Shown here piece by piece: positions 1 through 6,875 of a DNA stretch of 6,875 bases; position 1 is the first letter of the stretch; each line of letters begins with the position of its first letter. The notes under the pieces were generated by a model, which was not told the DNA's origin, ran no database searches, and saw only the letters and a list, made by a program, of their open reading frames with translations. This DNA is from Synechococcaceae bacterium Bin_79_3 (GTDB lineage: Bacteria > Cyanobacteriota > Cyanobacteriia > PCC-6307 > Cyanobiaceae): contig VFLB01000176.1 of the NCBI GenBank assembly GCA_009914645.1, positions 1-6,875 on the forward strand. The letters run 5' to 3'. The position numbers were made by a program, and so were the translations under genes.

Positions 1-1110
1 CCCAAGCTTCCCAACCCCATTAATGAGAGTGGGGCCCCTAAAACCCTGCGCCGCGCTAGCCGGCAGCAACGCCAAGCGGAAAAGGAAAAGGCGGCGGAAG
101 GTAAGTTTTGGCCGGTGGTGCTGGCTTTGGTCCTCACTGCCTTAGTGGGTTCGGCCCTTGGCTGGTTGCTTTTGGGTCGCAGTCGCCCAGGGGCTACGCC
201 ATTACAAAATCTGCCTGGATCTGTGAGTTTGCCGCCGGCGGAAGTGGATCAACGCCAGCAATTACTAAACCGCTTGAAGGCGTTACAAGTGGATCGTGAT
301 TGGTTTTTAAAGCTGGTGGATCGCGGCTTGGCGGCCCAGTTTCCGGAGCGGGGCGGCAAACCCCCTAGTGATTCCCTTGAAGATGCCCCCTTGCGCAAGA
401 TTTGGAACGATCTCGCTCAAGACTGGTTGGTGCGGGTAGAGCAATTGCCGCTGGTGCTGCGCTCAAGGTTGGGTAGTTTCAAGCCCGCTGATTGGGAAGC
501 GCGCCAAGCAAGCCTCACGGCCCAGGGCTTAAGCGCTCAGGTTTTATTGCAACTGGTGAGCAGTAGCGCCCAAAACCTATTGCCGGGTCGCAACCCGGAA
601 ACGGTGCCAGATGAACCCTTCCGGCAGCTTTGGTATGCGGCTGCCCTGCGCAGTTTGGAGGGTTTGAAGGTGGAACAGTTGGAGCCCACCCCAAATTTGG
701 CCCGTTCTCTCTCTGCAGTAGTGGATGGCCAAGGGGCTCGCTTATTTGCCGTAAAAATGCAACCGGGTTTCAAGTTGGTGCTTGGCGTGAATGGCACAAA
801 CCTGATGCAAATGACTGTATTCAGCGCTAACGGCCAGGTGCTTGAACCGCGCGGACCACTGCGGGTGGTAGTGCTGCCAAAAGTGGAAGGCTCGCTTGTG
901 CAGGTTTTAGTGCGCAACGATGGTTTAGCTGCAGGCATGATCAGCCTTTCGGTGCGGGTAGACCCCCCATTACCAACAGCACCTGCAAATATCCAAATGC
1001 CAGCTCCAGCCCCTGGGATTTTTAATGGTTCCCCTCCGGTTGCACCACCGCCAGCCCCAAATCCAGTAGTTGCACCACCGCAAGAAAGTTCAGAGCCGCT
1101 TCAACGCTGA
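1..1110 (+). CDS. Membrane-anchored protein with proline-rich C-terminal tail, unknown function (5' partial)
   Basis: I do not recognise this family. The frame is open to base 1, so the gene starts upstream; 369 residues are visible. A GTG at 115 lies inside the frame, but starting there would remove the basic segment before the membrane helix, so I reject it as the start. Visible residues 1-36 are polar and rich in Arg, Lys and Gln. Residues 37-58 form one hydrophobic helix beginning WPVVLALVL. By the positive-inside rule this predicts a cytoplasmic N-terminus and a C-terminal body in the periplasm or thylakoid lumen. Residues 60-230 look mainly helical. Residues about 233-321 are a run of beta-type strands (for example KLVLGVNGT and GMISLSVRV). 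Residues 322-369 are a low-complexity Pro/Ala tail. The 3' end overlaps the convergent smpB by 21 bases. Coding status is well supported; function is not known, and a cell-envelope or scaffold role is only a guess. Confidence 0.8.
   Translation, partial: PKLPNPINESGAPKTLRRASRQQRQAEKEKAAEGKFWPVVLALVLTALVGSALGWLLLGRSRPGATPLQNLPGSVSLPPAEVDQRQQLLNRLKALQVDRDWFLKLVDRGLAAQFPERGGKPPSDSLEDAPLRKIWNDLAQDWLVRVEQLPLVLRSRLGSFKPADWEARQASLTAQGLSAQVLLQLVSSSAQNLLPGRNPETVPDEPFRQLWYAAALRSLEGLKVEQLEPTPNLARSLSAVVDGQGARLFAVKMQPGFKLVLGVNGTNLMQMTVFSANGQVLEPRGPLRVVVLPKVEGSLVQVLVRNDGLAAGMISLSVRVDPPLPTAPANIQMPAPAPGIFNGSPPVAPPPAPNPVVAPPQESSEPLQR
1039..1081 (+). repeat. 13-base direct repeat in the proline-rich tail
   Basis: GTTGCACCACCGC occurs at 1039-1051 and again at 1069-1081, exactly 30 bases apart and in the same frame. 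Both copies encode a Val-Ala-Pro-Pro unit. This fits expansion of the Pro/Ala tail by a small in-frame duplication. It is coding low complexity, not a separate genetic element. Confidence 0.7.
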
Positions 1111-1112
1111 AC
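1088..1112. other. Inverted repeat holding both convergent stop codons
   Basis: GTTCAG at 1088-1093 and CTGAAC at 1107-1112 are perfect 6-base arms around a 13-base loop. The centre (base 1100) coincides with the centre of the 21-base gene overlap. The plus-strand stop TGA (1108-1110) lies in one arm and the smpB stop (minus-strand TGA, 1090-1092) in the other. Neither side has a clean T-run; the minus-strand side reads TTTCTTG, which is only weakly U-rich. It could be a weak bidirectional terminator or 3'-end stabiliser, or a by-product of similar gene ends. Confidence 0.4.
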
Positions 1113-1590
1113 GCAGATCTTTGTCGTCTTGTTTACGACGTTCTTCTTCGCGTTTGTCGTGTAATTTGCGCCCTTTAGCAAGGCCAATTGTAAGTTTTAT
1201 CCACGAGCCTTTTATTTGTAAATTTAGGGGGATCAAAGTAAGGCCTTGTTGATCTAACTGGCCTCTCAACCGATTGATTTCTTTGCGATGGGCCAGCAGT
1301 GTGCGCACCCTTAGGGGTTCATGGTTGTAAAACTTGCTCGCTTGTTCGTGGCCGGCGATATGAACATTGTGCAGTTGTAATTCACCATTACGAATCAAAC
1401 AAAAGCCATCCCGCAAATTTGCTTTGCCAGCTCTGATTGCTTTTACCTCAGTGCCCACCAGCTCAATACCGGTTTCAAGGGTTTCAAGAATTTCGTAGTT
1501 GTGCCGCGCCAAGCGGTTGTCGGCCAGTAGCCGTTGGGCCTCTAGCCGTTTCTTTGCTGCTGCTGTTGCACCTTTACCCTTGCCTGCCAC
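1090..1590 (-). CDS. smpB: SsrA (tmRNA)-binding protein SmpB
   Basis: SmpB binds tmRNA and brings it, with EF-Tu, into the A site of stalled ribosomes for trans-translation; it acts in the cytoplasm. The 166 residues carry the family signatures in order: [10 protein letters not shown] at 25-34, the beta-barrel core [19 protein letters not shown] at 41-59, [10 protein letters not shown] at 99-108, and [10 protein letters not shown] at 139-148. A very basic tail follows to 166; in the family it folds in the decoding centre and mRNA channel. The N-terminal arm is Lys/Ala-rich and slightly longer than in E. coli. The start is GTG (bases 1590-1588): an in-frame TGA four codons upstream excludes a longer form, and no ATG lies near the expected N-terminus. 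The gene is divergent from ruvB and overlaps the upstream membrane-protein gene tail to tail. The tmRNA gene (ssrA) is not in the window. Confidence 0.96.
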   Translation of the reverse strand: MAGKGKGATAAAKKRLEAQRLLADNRLARHNYEILETLETGIELVGTEVKAIRAGKANLRDGFCLIRNGELQLHNVHIAGHEQASKFYNHEPLRVRTLLAHRKEINRLRGQLDQQGLTLIPLNLQIKGSWIKLTIGLAKGRKLHDKREEERRKQDDKDLRSALKRL

Positions 1591-1673
1591 GCGCCGAGCT
1601 CACCCAATGCATTCCTCAACACCATCGTGACCCATGGTTTGCCTGCATTGGCTGTGCCCCCTAGCCTCGTCCC
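1591..1673. promoter_or_regulatory. Divergent smpB/ruvB intergenic region
   Basis: These 83 bases must hold the start signals of both flanking genes unless promoters lie inside the genes. On the plus strand the best candidate is TTGCCT (1639-1644), a 17-base gap and TAGCCT (1662-1667). The -10 matches only 3 of 6 consensus bases, and the start point would fall about at the ruvB ATG, implying a leaderless or nearly leaderless mRNA. No Shine-Dalgarno sequence precedes ruvB. A small inverted repeat, ACCAT (1621-1625) and ATGGT (1634-1638) with an 8-base loop, could be an operator but may be chance. I see no convincing smpB promoter on the minus strand; GGTGAG about 9 bases before its GTG is a weak possible ribosome site. 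Confidence 0.3.
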
Positions 1674-2708
1674 ATGGCGATTCAGTCTTCCGGCAGCAAG
1701 CCCATAAAAAAAGACACGCCGCGGTTGCTGGCTCCCGAAGCCAATGGCGCGGAACGCGATGGTGGCCGCGATGAAGGTTTAAGGCCGCGGCGTCTAGCCG
1801 ACTACGTGGGTCAGCCGGAGTTAAAGCAGGTATTGGCGATCGCCTTGGAGGCCACCCGCCAACGGAAGGAGGCCCTTGATCACGTGTTGCTGTATGGGCC
1901 GCCGGGGCTTGGTAAAACCACCATGGCCTTGGTGCTAGCAGAGGAATTAGGGGTGCGCTGCCGCATTACCAGTGCTCCGGCGTTGGAGCGCCCCCGCGAC
2001 ATTGTGGGTTTATTAATGAATTTGCAGCCTCGGGAACTGCTGTTTATTGATGAAATCCACCGTTTAAATCGCGTGGCAGAAGAGTTGTTATATCCGGCAA
2101 TGGAAGATTTTCGCTTGGATCTCACCGTGGGCGCTGGCACTGGCGCCCGCACCCGCAGCCTCGATCTGCCTGTTTTTACTTTGGTTGGTGCCACCACTAA
2201 AGCGGGTGCATTGAGTTCACCCCTGCGGGATCGCTTTGGCTTAATCCAACGGCTTGAGTTCTACAACTGCAGTGATCTTGAATTGATCGTGCTGCGGGCG
2301 GCAAAGTTATTAAAAGTGGAATTAATGCCGGCTGCGGCAGCAGAAATTGCCCGCCGTTGCCGCGGAACGCCGCGGGTGGCTAACCGTTTATTAAGGCGGG
2401 TGCGGGATTTTGCCAGCGTGAAGGGCCATGGTCCGGTAACAGCAGAAGTGGTGGCGGAAGCTTTGGCAATGCATCGGGTGGATGCTCTCGGTTTGGATGC
2501 TTCCGATCGACGCTTATTGGAACTGCTGCTGGGTAGTTACGCCGGTGGCCCTGCTGGCCTCGATACGCTGGCAGCAGCCCTGGGGGAAGACCCCGACACC
2601 CTGGAGGGGGTGGTGGAACCATTTTTGCTACAACTCGGCTTTCTGCAGCGCACCCCAAGGGGGCGAATAGTTACGGAGGCAGGTCGCAGGCATTTGGAGG
2701 CTGCTTGA
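1674..2708 (+). CDS. ruvB: Holliday junction branch-migration ATPase RuvB
   Basis: RuvB is the hexameric AAA+ motor that, with RuvA, drives branch migration of Holliday junctions for cleavage by RuvC. The 344 residues show the whole family architecture: the N-terminal [12 protein letters not shown] segment (36-47), Walker A GPPGLGKT (75-82), Walker B FIDE (124-127), sensor 1 VGATT (171-175), the LRDRF arginine-finger segment (184-188), sensor 2 [15 protein letters not shown] (231-245), and the C-terminal winged-helix DNA-binding domain with [16 protein letters not shown] (291-306) and LQRTPRGR (324-331). All catalytic motifs are intact. Spacing from Walker A to the LRDR segment matches E. coli, but the N-terminus is about 13 residues longer. 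The ATG at 1674 is chosen because an in-frame TAG at 1662-1664 excludes an earlier start. No Shine-Dalgarno sequence precedes it. The stop overlaps the next start by one base. ruvA and ruvC are not in the window. Confidence 0.97.
   Translation: MAIQSSGSKPIKKDTPRLLAPEANGAERDGGRDEGLRPRRLADYVGQPELKQVLAIALEATRQRKEALDHVLLYGPPGLGKTTMALVLAEELGVRCRITSAPALERPRDIVGLLMNLQPRELLFIDEIHRLNRVAEELLYPAMEDFRLDLTVGAGTGARTRSLDLPVFTLVGATTKAGALSSPLRDRFGLIQRLEFYNCSDLELIVLRAAKLLKVELMPAAAAEIARRCRGTPRVANRLLRRVRDFASVKGHGPVTAEVVAEALAMHRVDALGLDASDRRLLELLLGSYAGGPAGLDTLAAALGEDPDTLEGVVEPFLLQLGFLQRTPRGRIVTEAGRRHLEAA
1835..1844. repeat. HIP1-type palindrome GGCGATCGCC
   Basis: The decamer contains the HIP1 octamer GCGATCGC, over-represented in many cyanobacterial genomes, and lies inside the ruvB coding region. 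An identical decamer occurs at 4903-4912. The octamer would be expected about 0.1 times by chance in a window of this size, so two copies are suggestive, not conclusive. Confidence 0.6.
2696..2700 (+). promoter_or_regulatory. Shine-Dalgarno GGAGG for the TPR gene
   Basis: GGAGG lies inside the last ruvB codons, 7 bases before the ATG at 2708. It is the strongest ribosome-binding site in the block. It decides the start in favour of ATG 2708 over the overlapping TTG at 2705, which would be spaced only 4 bases away. Confidence 0.7.
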
Positions 2709-3460
2709 TGTTGTTGATTTTTGGGCAATGTTGCCTTGTGCTGATGTTGTGGTTTGGATCGACAGCGCAGCAGTTTGATCTGGCTTTGCAGGCAAGTAAA
2801 GATGGTCGTTTTGATCAAGCCCTAGAGCTTTGGGATGGCGTTATTAAAAATTCTCCAAATGATGGTGCAGCTTGGAGTAATCGCGGCAACGTACGCCTTG
2901 CCCTTGGTGATCCGGAAGGGGCGATTGCAGATCAAACAGAATCTCTAAAACTGGCACCAGATATCGGTGATGCCCATTTAAATCGCGGCACGGCTGAAGA
3001 ATTTCTAGGGCGATGGCAGGCAGCTTCCAGCGATTACGAATGGATTCTTGAACGCGATCCAGCTAACGCTGCAGCCAACTACAACCTGGGCAATGTGGAA
3101 GGCAGTTTGGATGATTGGATTAGCGCCAGACAATCTTTTTTATTAGCAGCTGAAGTAAAGCCCGGCATGGCGATGGCTCGCTCTAGTGCAGCCCTTGCTG
3201 CATTTCAGCTGGGAAACTTAAGCCAAGCGGAATTGGAATTGCGCAATTTGATTCGCCGTTATCCCTTATTTGCCGATGCCAGGGCTGCCCTCACGGCATT
3301 GCTGTGGGAGGAAGGTAAAGCTGGAGAAGCGGAAAGTAATTGGGCCGCAGCTTCCGGCCTTGATAGCCGTTACCGGGATCGCAGCTGGCTACTGCAAGTA
3401 AGGCGCTGGCCACCGCAACCGGTAGCGGCATTAGAGCGCTTTTTGCAACTGGATCGATGA
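2708..3460 (+). CDS. Exported or membrane-anchored tetratricopeptide-repeat (TPR) protein
   Basis: The 250-residue product has a hydrophobic N-terminus, residues 1-18 ([18 protein letters not shown]), that reads as a signal peptide or signal anchor; a cut after STA (18-20) is plausible. It would place the rest in the periplasm or thylakoid lumen. From about residue 22 to the end there are five to six TPR-like helix pairs. The clearest are the pairs at 22-52 (with GRFDQALELWDGVI), 53-86 (AWSNRGNVRLALGDPEGAI) and 87-120 (AHLNRGTAEEFLGRW); later ones at 121-153, 155-187 and 188-220 are more degenerate. TPRs are protein-binding scaffolds, so a chaperone or complex-assembly role is likely, partner unknown. 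ATG 2708 is preferred for its GGAGG spacing. The start shares one base with the ruvB stop (TGATG), and the stop overlaps the next gene by 4 bases, so translation is probably coupled on both sides. An assembly factor for a photosynthetic complex is possible but unsupported here. Confidence 0.85.
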   Translation: MLLIFGQCCLVLMLWFGSTAQQFDLALQASKDGRFDQALELWDGVIKNSPNDGAAWSNRGNVRLALGDPEGAIADQTESLKLAPDIGDAHLNRGTAEEFLGRWQAASSDYEWILERDPANAAANYNLGNVEGSLDDWISARQSFLLAAEVKPGMAMARSSAALAAFQLGNLSQAELELRNLIRRYPLFADARAALTALLWEEGKAGEAESNWAAASGLDSRYRDRSWLLQVRRWPPQPVAALERFLQLDR

Positions 3461-4635
3461 ACGCTACCAATTTGGTTTTAGGCAGCCAAGCAATTGATCA
3501 GTTGCTGGAAATACGCCGGCATCTCCATGCTCATCCTGAATTAAGCGGCGCTGAACATCACACAGCGGCATTGGTGGCAGGAGAATTACGTCGCCTTGGC
3601 TGGCGAGTGCAGGAGGGGGTGGGGCGCACGGGAGTGGTAGCGGAATTAGGAGCCAGCAATGGCCCTGCAATTGGCCTACGCGTTGATATGGATGCATTAC
3701 CGATTGAGGAATGCACCGGCTTGAGTTTTGCCTCCACCAGCCCTGGCTTGATGCATGCCTGCGGCCACGACATTCACACCGCCGTTGGTTTAGGGGTGGC
3801 AATGCTGCTAGCGCCATTGGCGGAACAATTAAGCGGCACGGTGCGTTTGATCTTTCAACCGGCGGAAGAAACAGCAGAGGGGGCCCGTTGGATGCTGGCA
3901 GCGGGGGCCATCGCTGGGCTTAAGGCCCTATTGGGGCTGCATGTATTTCCGAGCATTGCAGTGGGAAGCATCGGTTTGCGTCATGGGGCCCTCACTGCAG
4001 CAGCAGCTGAATTGGAGTTGGAGGTGTTGGGGGAGGCAGGCCATGGCGCAAGGCCCCATCAGGCGGTGGATGCAATTTGGATTGCCGCCCGCTTAATTAG
4101 TGGTTTGCAAGAGGCGATCAGCAGGCGTTTAGATGCGTTGCAACCGGTGGTATTGAGTTTTGGCCGCATTGAAGGTGGCCGCGCTTTCAATGTGATCGCT
4201 GATCGGGTGCGGTTGCTTGGCACCTTGCGCTGTCTGGATTGCCAGCTCTACGAAGAGTTGCCCGAATGGGTTGAAAGCACTGCTCAAGCCATATGTGCTG
4301 CCTATGGAGGCAAGGTGAAATTGGTTTGGCGAGGGATTGCACCACCTGTGCAAAACGATCCGCTGCTCACCGATCTTCTGGAGGGCATTGCGGTGGAACA
4401 ATTGGGCCGCGATCAGGTGTTGGAGTTAGCTCAACCAAGCCTTGGCGCTGAGGATTTTGCCCATTACCTAAATCATTTACCCGGCTGCATGTTTCGGCTT
4501 GGGGTGGCGGGCCTTGATGGTTGCGCTCCTTTGCACCATGGTGGATTTAACCCAGATGAGGGTTGTATGCCCATTGCGGTGAACCTATTGGCTACTGCCT
4601 TAAAGCGCTGGTTGGAGCAAAACAGCAAGCCATGA
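3457..4635 (+). CDS. M20-family metal-dependent amidohydrolase (N-acyl amino acid / hippurate / IAA-conjugate hydrolase type)
   Basis: This is a 392-residue di-metal hydrolase that should cleave an amide bond in N-acylated amino acids or similar conjugates. Family landmarks in order: RRHLHAHPELS (20-30), LRVDMDALPI (74-83), the metal-binding HACGHDIH (100-107, Cys102 and His104), PAEE (135-138, catalytic and metal-ligand Glu), HVFP (162-165, metal His), the lid or dimerisation segment with GAGHGARPHQAVD-like spacing at 194-205, FNVIAD (244-249), and the final metal His in PLHHGGFN (358-365). All expected ligands are present, so an active enzyme is likely. Length is normal for the subgroup that includes IAA-amino acid hydrolase ILR1 and bacterial hippurate hydrolases; the true substrate cannot be read from sequence. 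No signal peptide is seen, so it is cytoplasmic. The start ATG overlaps the TPR stop (ATGA), and the stop overlaps the next start the same way. Confidence 0.93.
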   Translation: MNATNLVLGSQAIDQLLEIRRHLHAHPELSGAEHHTAALVAGELRRLGWRVQEGVGRTGVVAELGASNGPAIGLRVDMDALPIEECTGLSFASTSPGLMHACGHDIHTAVGLGVAMLLAPLAEQLSGTVRLIFQPAEETAEGARWMLAAGAIAGLKALLGLHVFPSIAVGSIGLRHGALTAAAAELELEVLGEAGHGARPHQAVDAIWIAARLISGLQEAISRRLDALQPVVLSFGRIEGGRAFNVIADRVRLLGTLRCLDCQLYEELPEWVESTAQAICAAYGGKVKLVWRGIAPPVQNDPLLTDLLEGIAVEQLGRDQVLELAQPSLGAEDFAHYLNHLPGCMFRLGVAGLDGCAPLHHGGFNPDEGCMPIAVNLLATALKRWLEQNSKP

Positions 4636-4853
4636 ATAGCCGCTTACCTCTGGCTCTTGCCACCCCACTACTAATCGCGCTGGCCCTGTTTGGCTTGATG
4701 GGGGGCGGCCAACGCCAAGGAGCAGAACGGCTTCAAGCGATGCCAGCCCTTTTGATTGCTGCCGGGCTGTTAATTGCACGCGCAGCTAGTTATGGTCGCC
4801 ATAGGCAGCGATTACTGCGTGCCGTTAAAGAGATTGAATCAGGCCCTCCATGA
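4632..4853 (+). CDS. Small two-helix membrane protein, unknown function
   Basis: The 73-residue product starts at ATG 4632, overlapping the amidohydrolase stop as ATGA. A longer in-frame reading from 4563 exists, but it would lie deep inside the amidohydrolase gene and add a non-hydrophobic leader, so I reject it. Two hydrophobic helices are visible, about residues 5-23 (LPLALATPLLIALALFGLM) and 36-52 (AMPALLIAAGLLIARAA), joined by a Gly/Gln/Arg loop. A basic tail follows (YGRHRQRLLRAVKEIE). The loop and tail are both positively charged, so topology is ambiguous; a hairpin with both ends inside is the simplest reading. Size and plan resemble small conserved cyanobacterial DUF proteins (perhaps DUF3188), but I cannot confirm a family. 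It ends in another ATGA overlap with the HEAT-repeat gene, so it is embedded in the operon and very likely translated. Confidence 0.75.
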   Translation: MNSRLPLALATPLLIALALFGLMGGGQRQGAERLQAMPALLIAAGLLIARAASYGRHRQRLLRAVKEIESGPP

Positions 4854-5383
4854 CTGCTGCTTCACAAGAACCATCTTCAATGGGCATCGATGCCATCCGT
4901 GTGGCGATCGCCAGTGGGCACACCACATCTCGGATGCGGGCGATCACTGCTTTGCAGCCCTACGACGTTGATACCTGCGTGCCATTGCTGCTGGAATGCT
5001 TAAACGACCAAGCCTTTTTAGTGCGCTCCTTGGCATGTATGGGGCTGGGTTATAAGGCAAATGAAAAGGGAAAATTGGCCCTGCTCAAGGTGTTGAAGCT
5101 AGAGGGGGATCCCAATGTGCGGGCAGAAGCAGCAAATGCCTTGGCGCGGCATGGCATGGAGCAAGCTTTACCAGCACTTCTCGACTTGTATAAACGGGAT
5201 AACCATTGGTTAGTGCGCAGCAGCATTTTGGCGGCTCTAGCTGATGAAAAAGATGTAACGCCTGAGGTGTTGGATCATTTTGCAGAAATGGCGTTAGTTG
5301 ATGCTGATCCCACCTTGCAGGAAGCGGGTAAACAGTTGAAGTTGAAGTTGCAACGCGAGAGCTTTGAACGCTTGCTAGGTTGA
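4850..5383 (+). CDS. HEAT-repeat protein (PBS-lyase HEAT-like)
   Basis: The 177-residue soluble protein consists of HEAT-like helical repeats. Repeat signatures are SRMRAITALQ (27-36), FLVRSLACMGLGY (56-68), DPNVRAEAANALARHG (87-102) and HWLVRSSILAALAD (119-132), with a fifth degenerate unit around 140-165. The spacing of about 30-35 residues, and the pattern hydrophobic-VR-x-x-A-x-x-AL, match the PBS-lyase HEAT-like group. In cyanobacteria that group includes bilin lyase subunits (CpcE/F type) and phycobilisome-degradation factors (NblB type), but also many uncharacterised scaffold proteins. At this length, with no phycobilisome genes nearby, lyase activity should not be assumed. The ATG at 4850 overlaps the preceding stop as ATGA; Met11 (4880) is an alternative start. 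The TPP riboswitch begins six bases after the stop, with no terminator between them. Confidence 0.85.
   Translation: MTAASQEPSSMGIDAIRVAIASGHTTSRMRAITALQPYDVDTCVPLLLECLNDQAFLVRSLACMGLGYKANEKGKLALLKVLKLEGDPNVRAEAANALARHGMEQALPALLDLYKRDNHWLVRSSILAALADEKDVTPEVLDHFAEMALVDADPTLQEAGKQLKLKLQRESFERLLG
4903..4912. repeat. HIP1-type palindrome GGCGATCGCC
   Basis: Second copy of the same decamer as at 1835-1844, here in codons 18-21 of the HEAT-repeat gene. A one-base relative, GCGATCAC, lies at about 4940 and may be a decayed or chance match. Confidence 0.6.
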
Positions 5384-5389
5384 AGAGGT

Positions 5390-6875
<1,486 letters not shown>

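Noticed and set aside
115..117. GTG at 115 as the start of the first gene
   Set aside because: The frame is open back to base 1 and encodes a basic segment right before the membrane helix; GTG here would start inside the helix. The gene is better read as 5' partial.
537..938. 133-codon minus-strand reading frame in the first gene
   Set aside because: Shadow of the plus-strand gene, whose membrane helix and strand pattern are coherent; the antisense product is compositionally odd and has no start context.
2705..2707. TTG at 2705 as the TPR gene start
   Set aside because: ATG follows immediately at 2708 and sits 7 bases after GGAGG; TTG would be only 4 bases from it.
4563..4631. Upstream extension of the small membrane protein to ATG 4563
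   Set aside because: It lies wholly inside the amidohydrolase gene and adds a polar leader; ATG 4632 gives the same ATGA overlap as the neighbouring junctions.
5341..5381. Possible thiC promoter in the HEAT gene end (TTGCAA at 5348 with TAGGTT at 5376)
   Set aside because: The spacing is 22 bases and the -10 match is poor; not better than chance.

Overview
The window looks like the chromosome of a picocyanobacterium (Synechococcus/Cyanobium/Prochlorococcus group). The evidence is the cyanobacterial form of ThiC (about 460 residues, short N-terminus) under a TPP riboswitch, divergent smpB and ruvB, and small conserved proteins packed into overlapping operons. Base composition is mixed, roughly half GC by eye. 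Two copies of the palindrome GGCGATCGCC (the HIP1 core with G/C flanks) mildly favour a freshwater or brackish lineage over open-ocean Prochlorococcus, but this does not settle the species.

Layout. Bases 1-1110 (+) are the 3' part of a gene that begins before the window; it encodes a single-pass membrane protein with a proline-rich tail, function unknown. It converges on smpB (1090-1590, -), the tmRNA-binding protein of ribosome rescue, with a 21-base tail-to-tail overlap. An 83-base gap (1591-1673) separates smpB from the divergent ruvB (1674-2708, +), the Holliday-junction branch-migration motor. ruvB heads a five-gene block in which every junction overlaps by 1 or 4 bases: ruvB, an exported or membrane-anchored TPR protein (2708-3460), an M20-family metal-dependent amidohydrolase (3457-4635), a 73-residue two-helix membrane protein (4632-4853) and a HEAT-repeat protein (4850-5383). 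Six bases after the last stop a TPP riboswitch starts (5390-5476), followed by a short expression platform and thiC (5518 to the window end), which runs off the edge perhaps ten residues before its expected stop.

How the parts work together. smpB and ruvB are housekeeping genes of translation quality control and recombination repair. The other members of the ruvB block have no obvious shared pathway, but the overlaps make coupled translation likely. thiC makes the pyrimidine half of thiamin and is fed back by TPP. The sequence supports a concrete model: the 5' strand of aptamer helix P2 is complementary to an ACCCCT element that overlaps the strand able to mask the thiC ribosome-binding site. 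There is almost no room for a thiC promoter between the HEAT gene and the aptamer, so thiC is either read through from the ruvB block or has a promoter inside the HEAT gene.

I see no mobile element, CRISPR array, tRNA or rRNA, and no clear undescribed multi-gene system. The points most worth a second look are the riboswitch switching geometry, the aptamer-end duplication, the coupled block with its small membrane protein, and the symmetric inverted repeat at the convergent stop codons.
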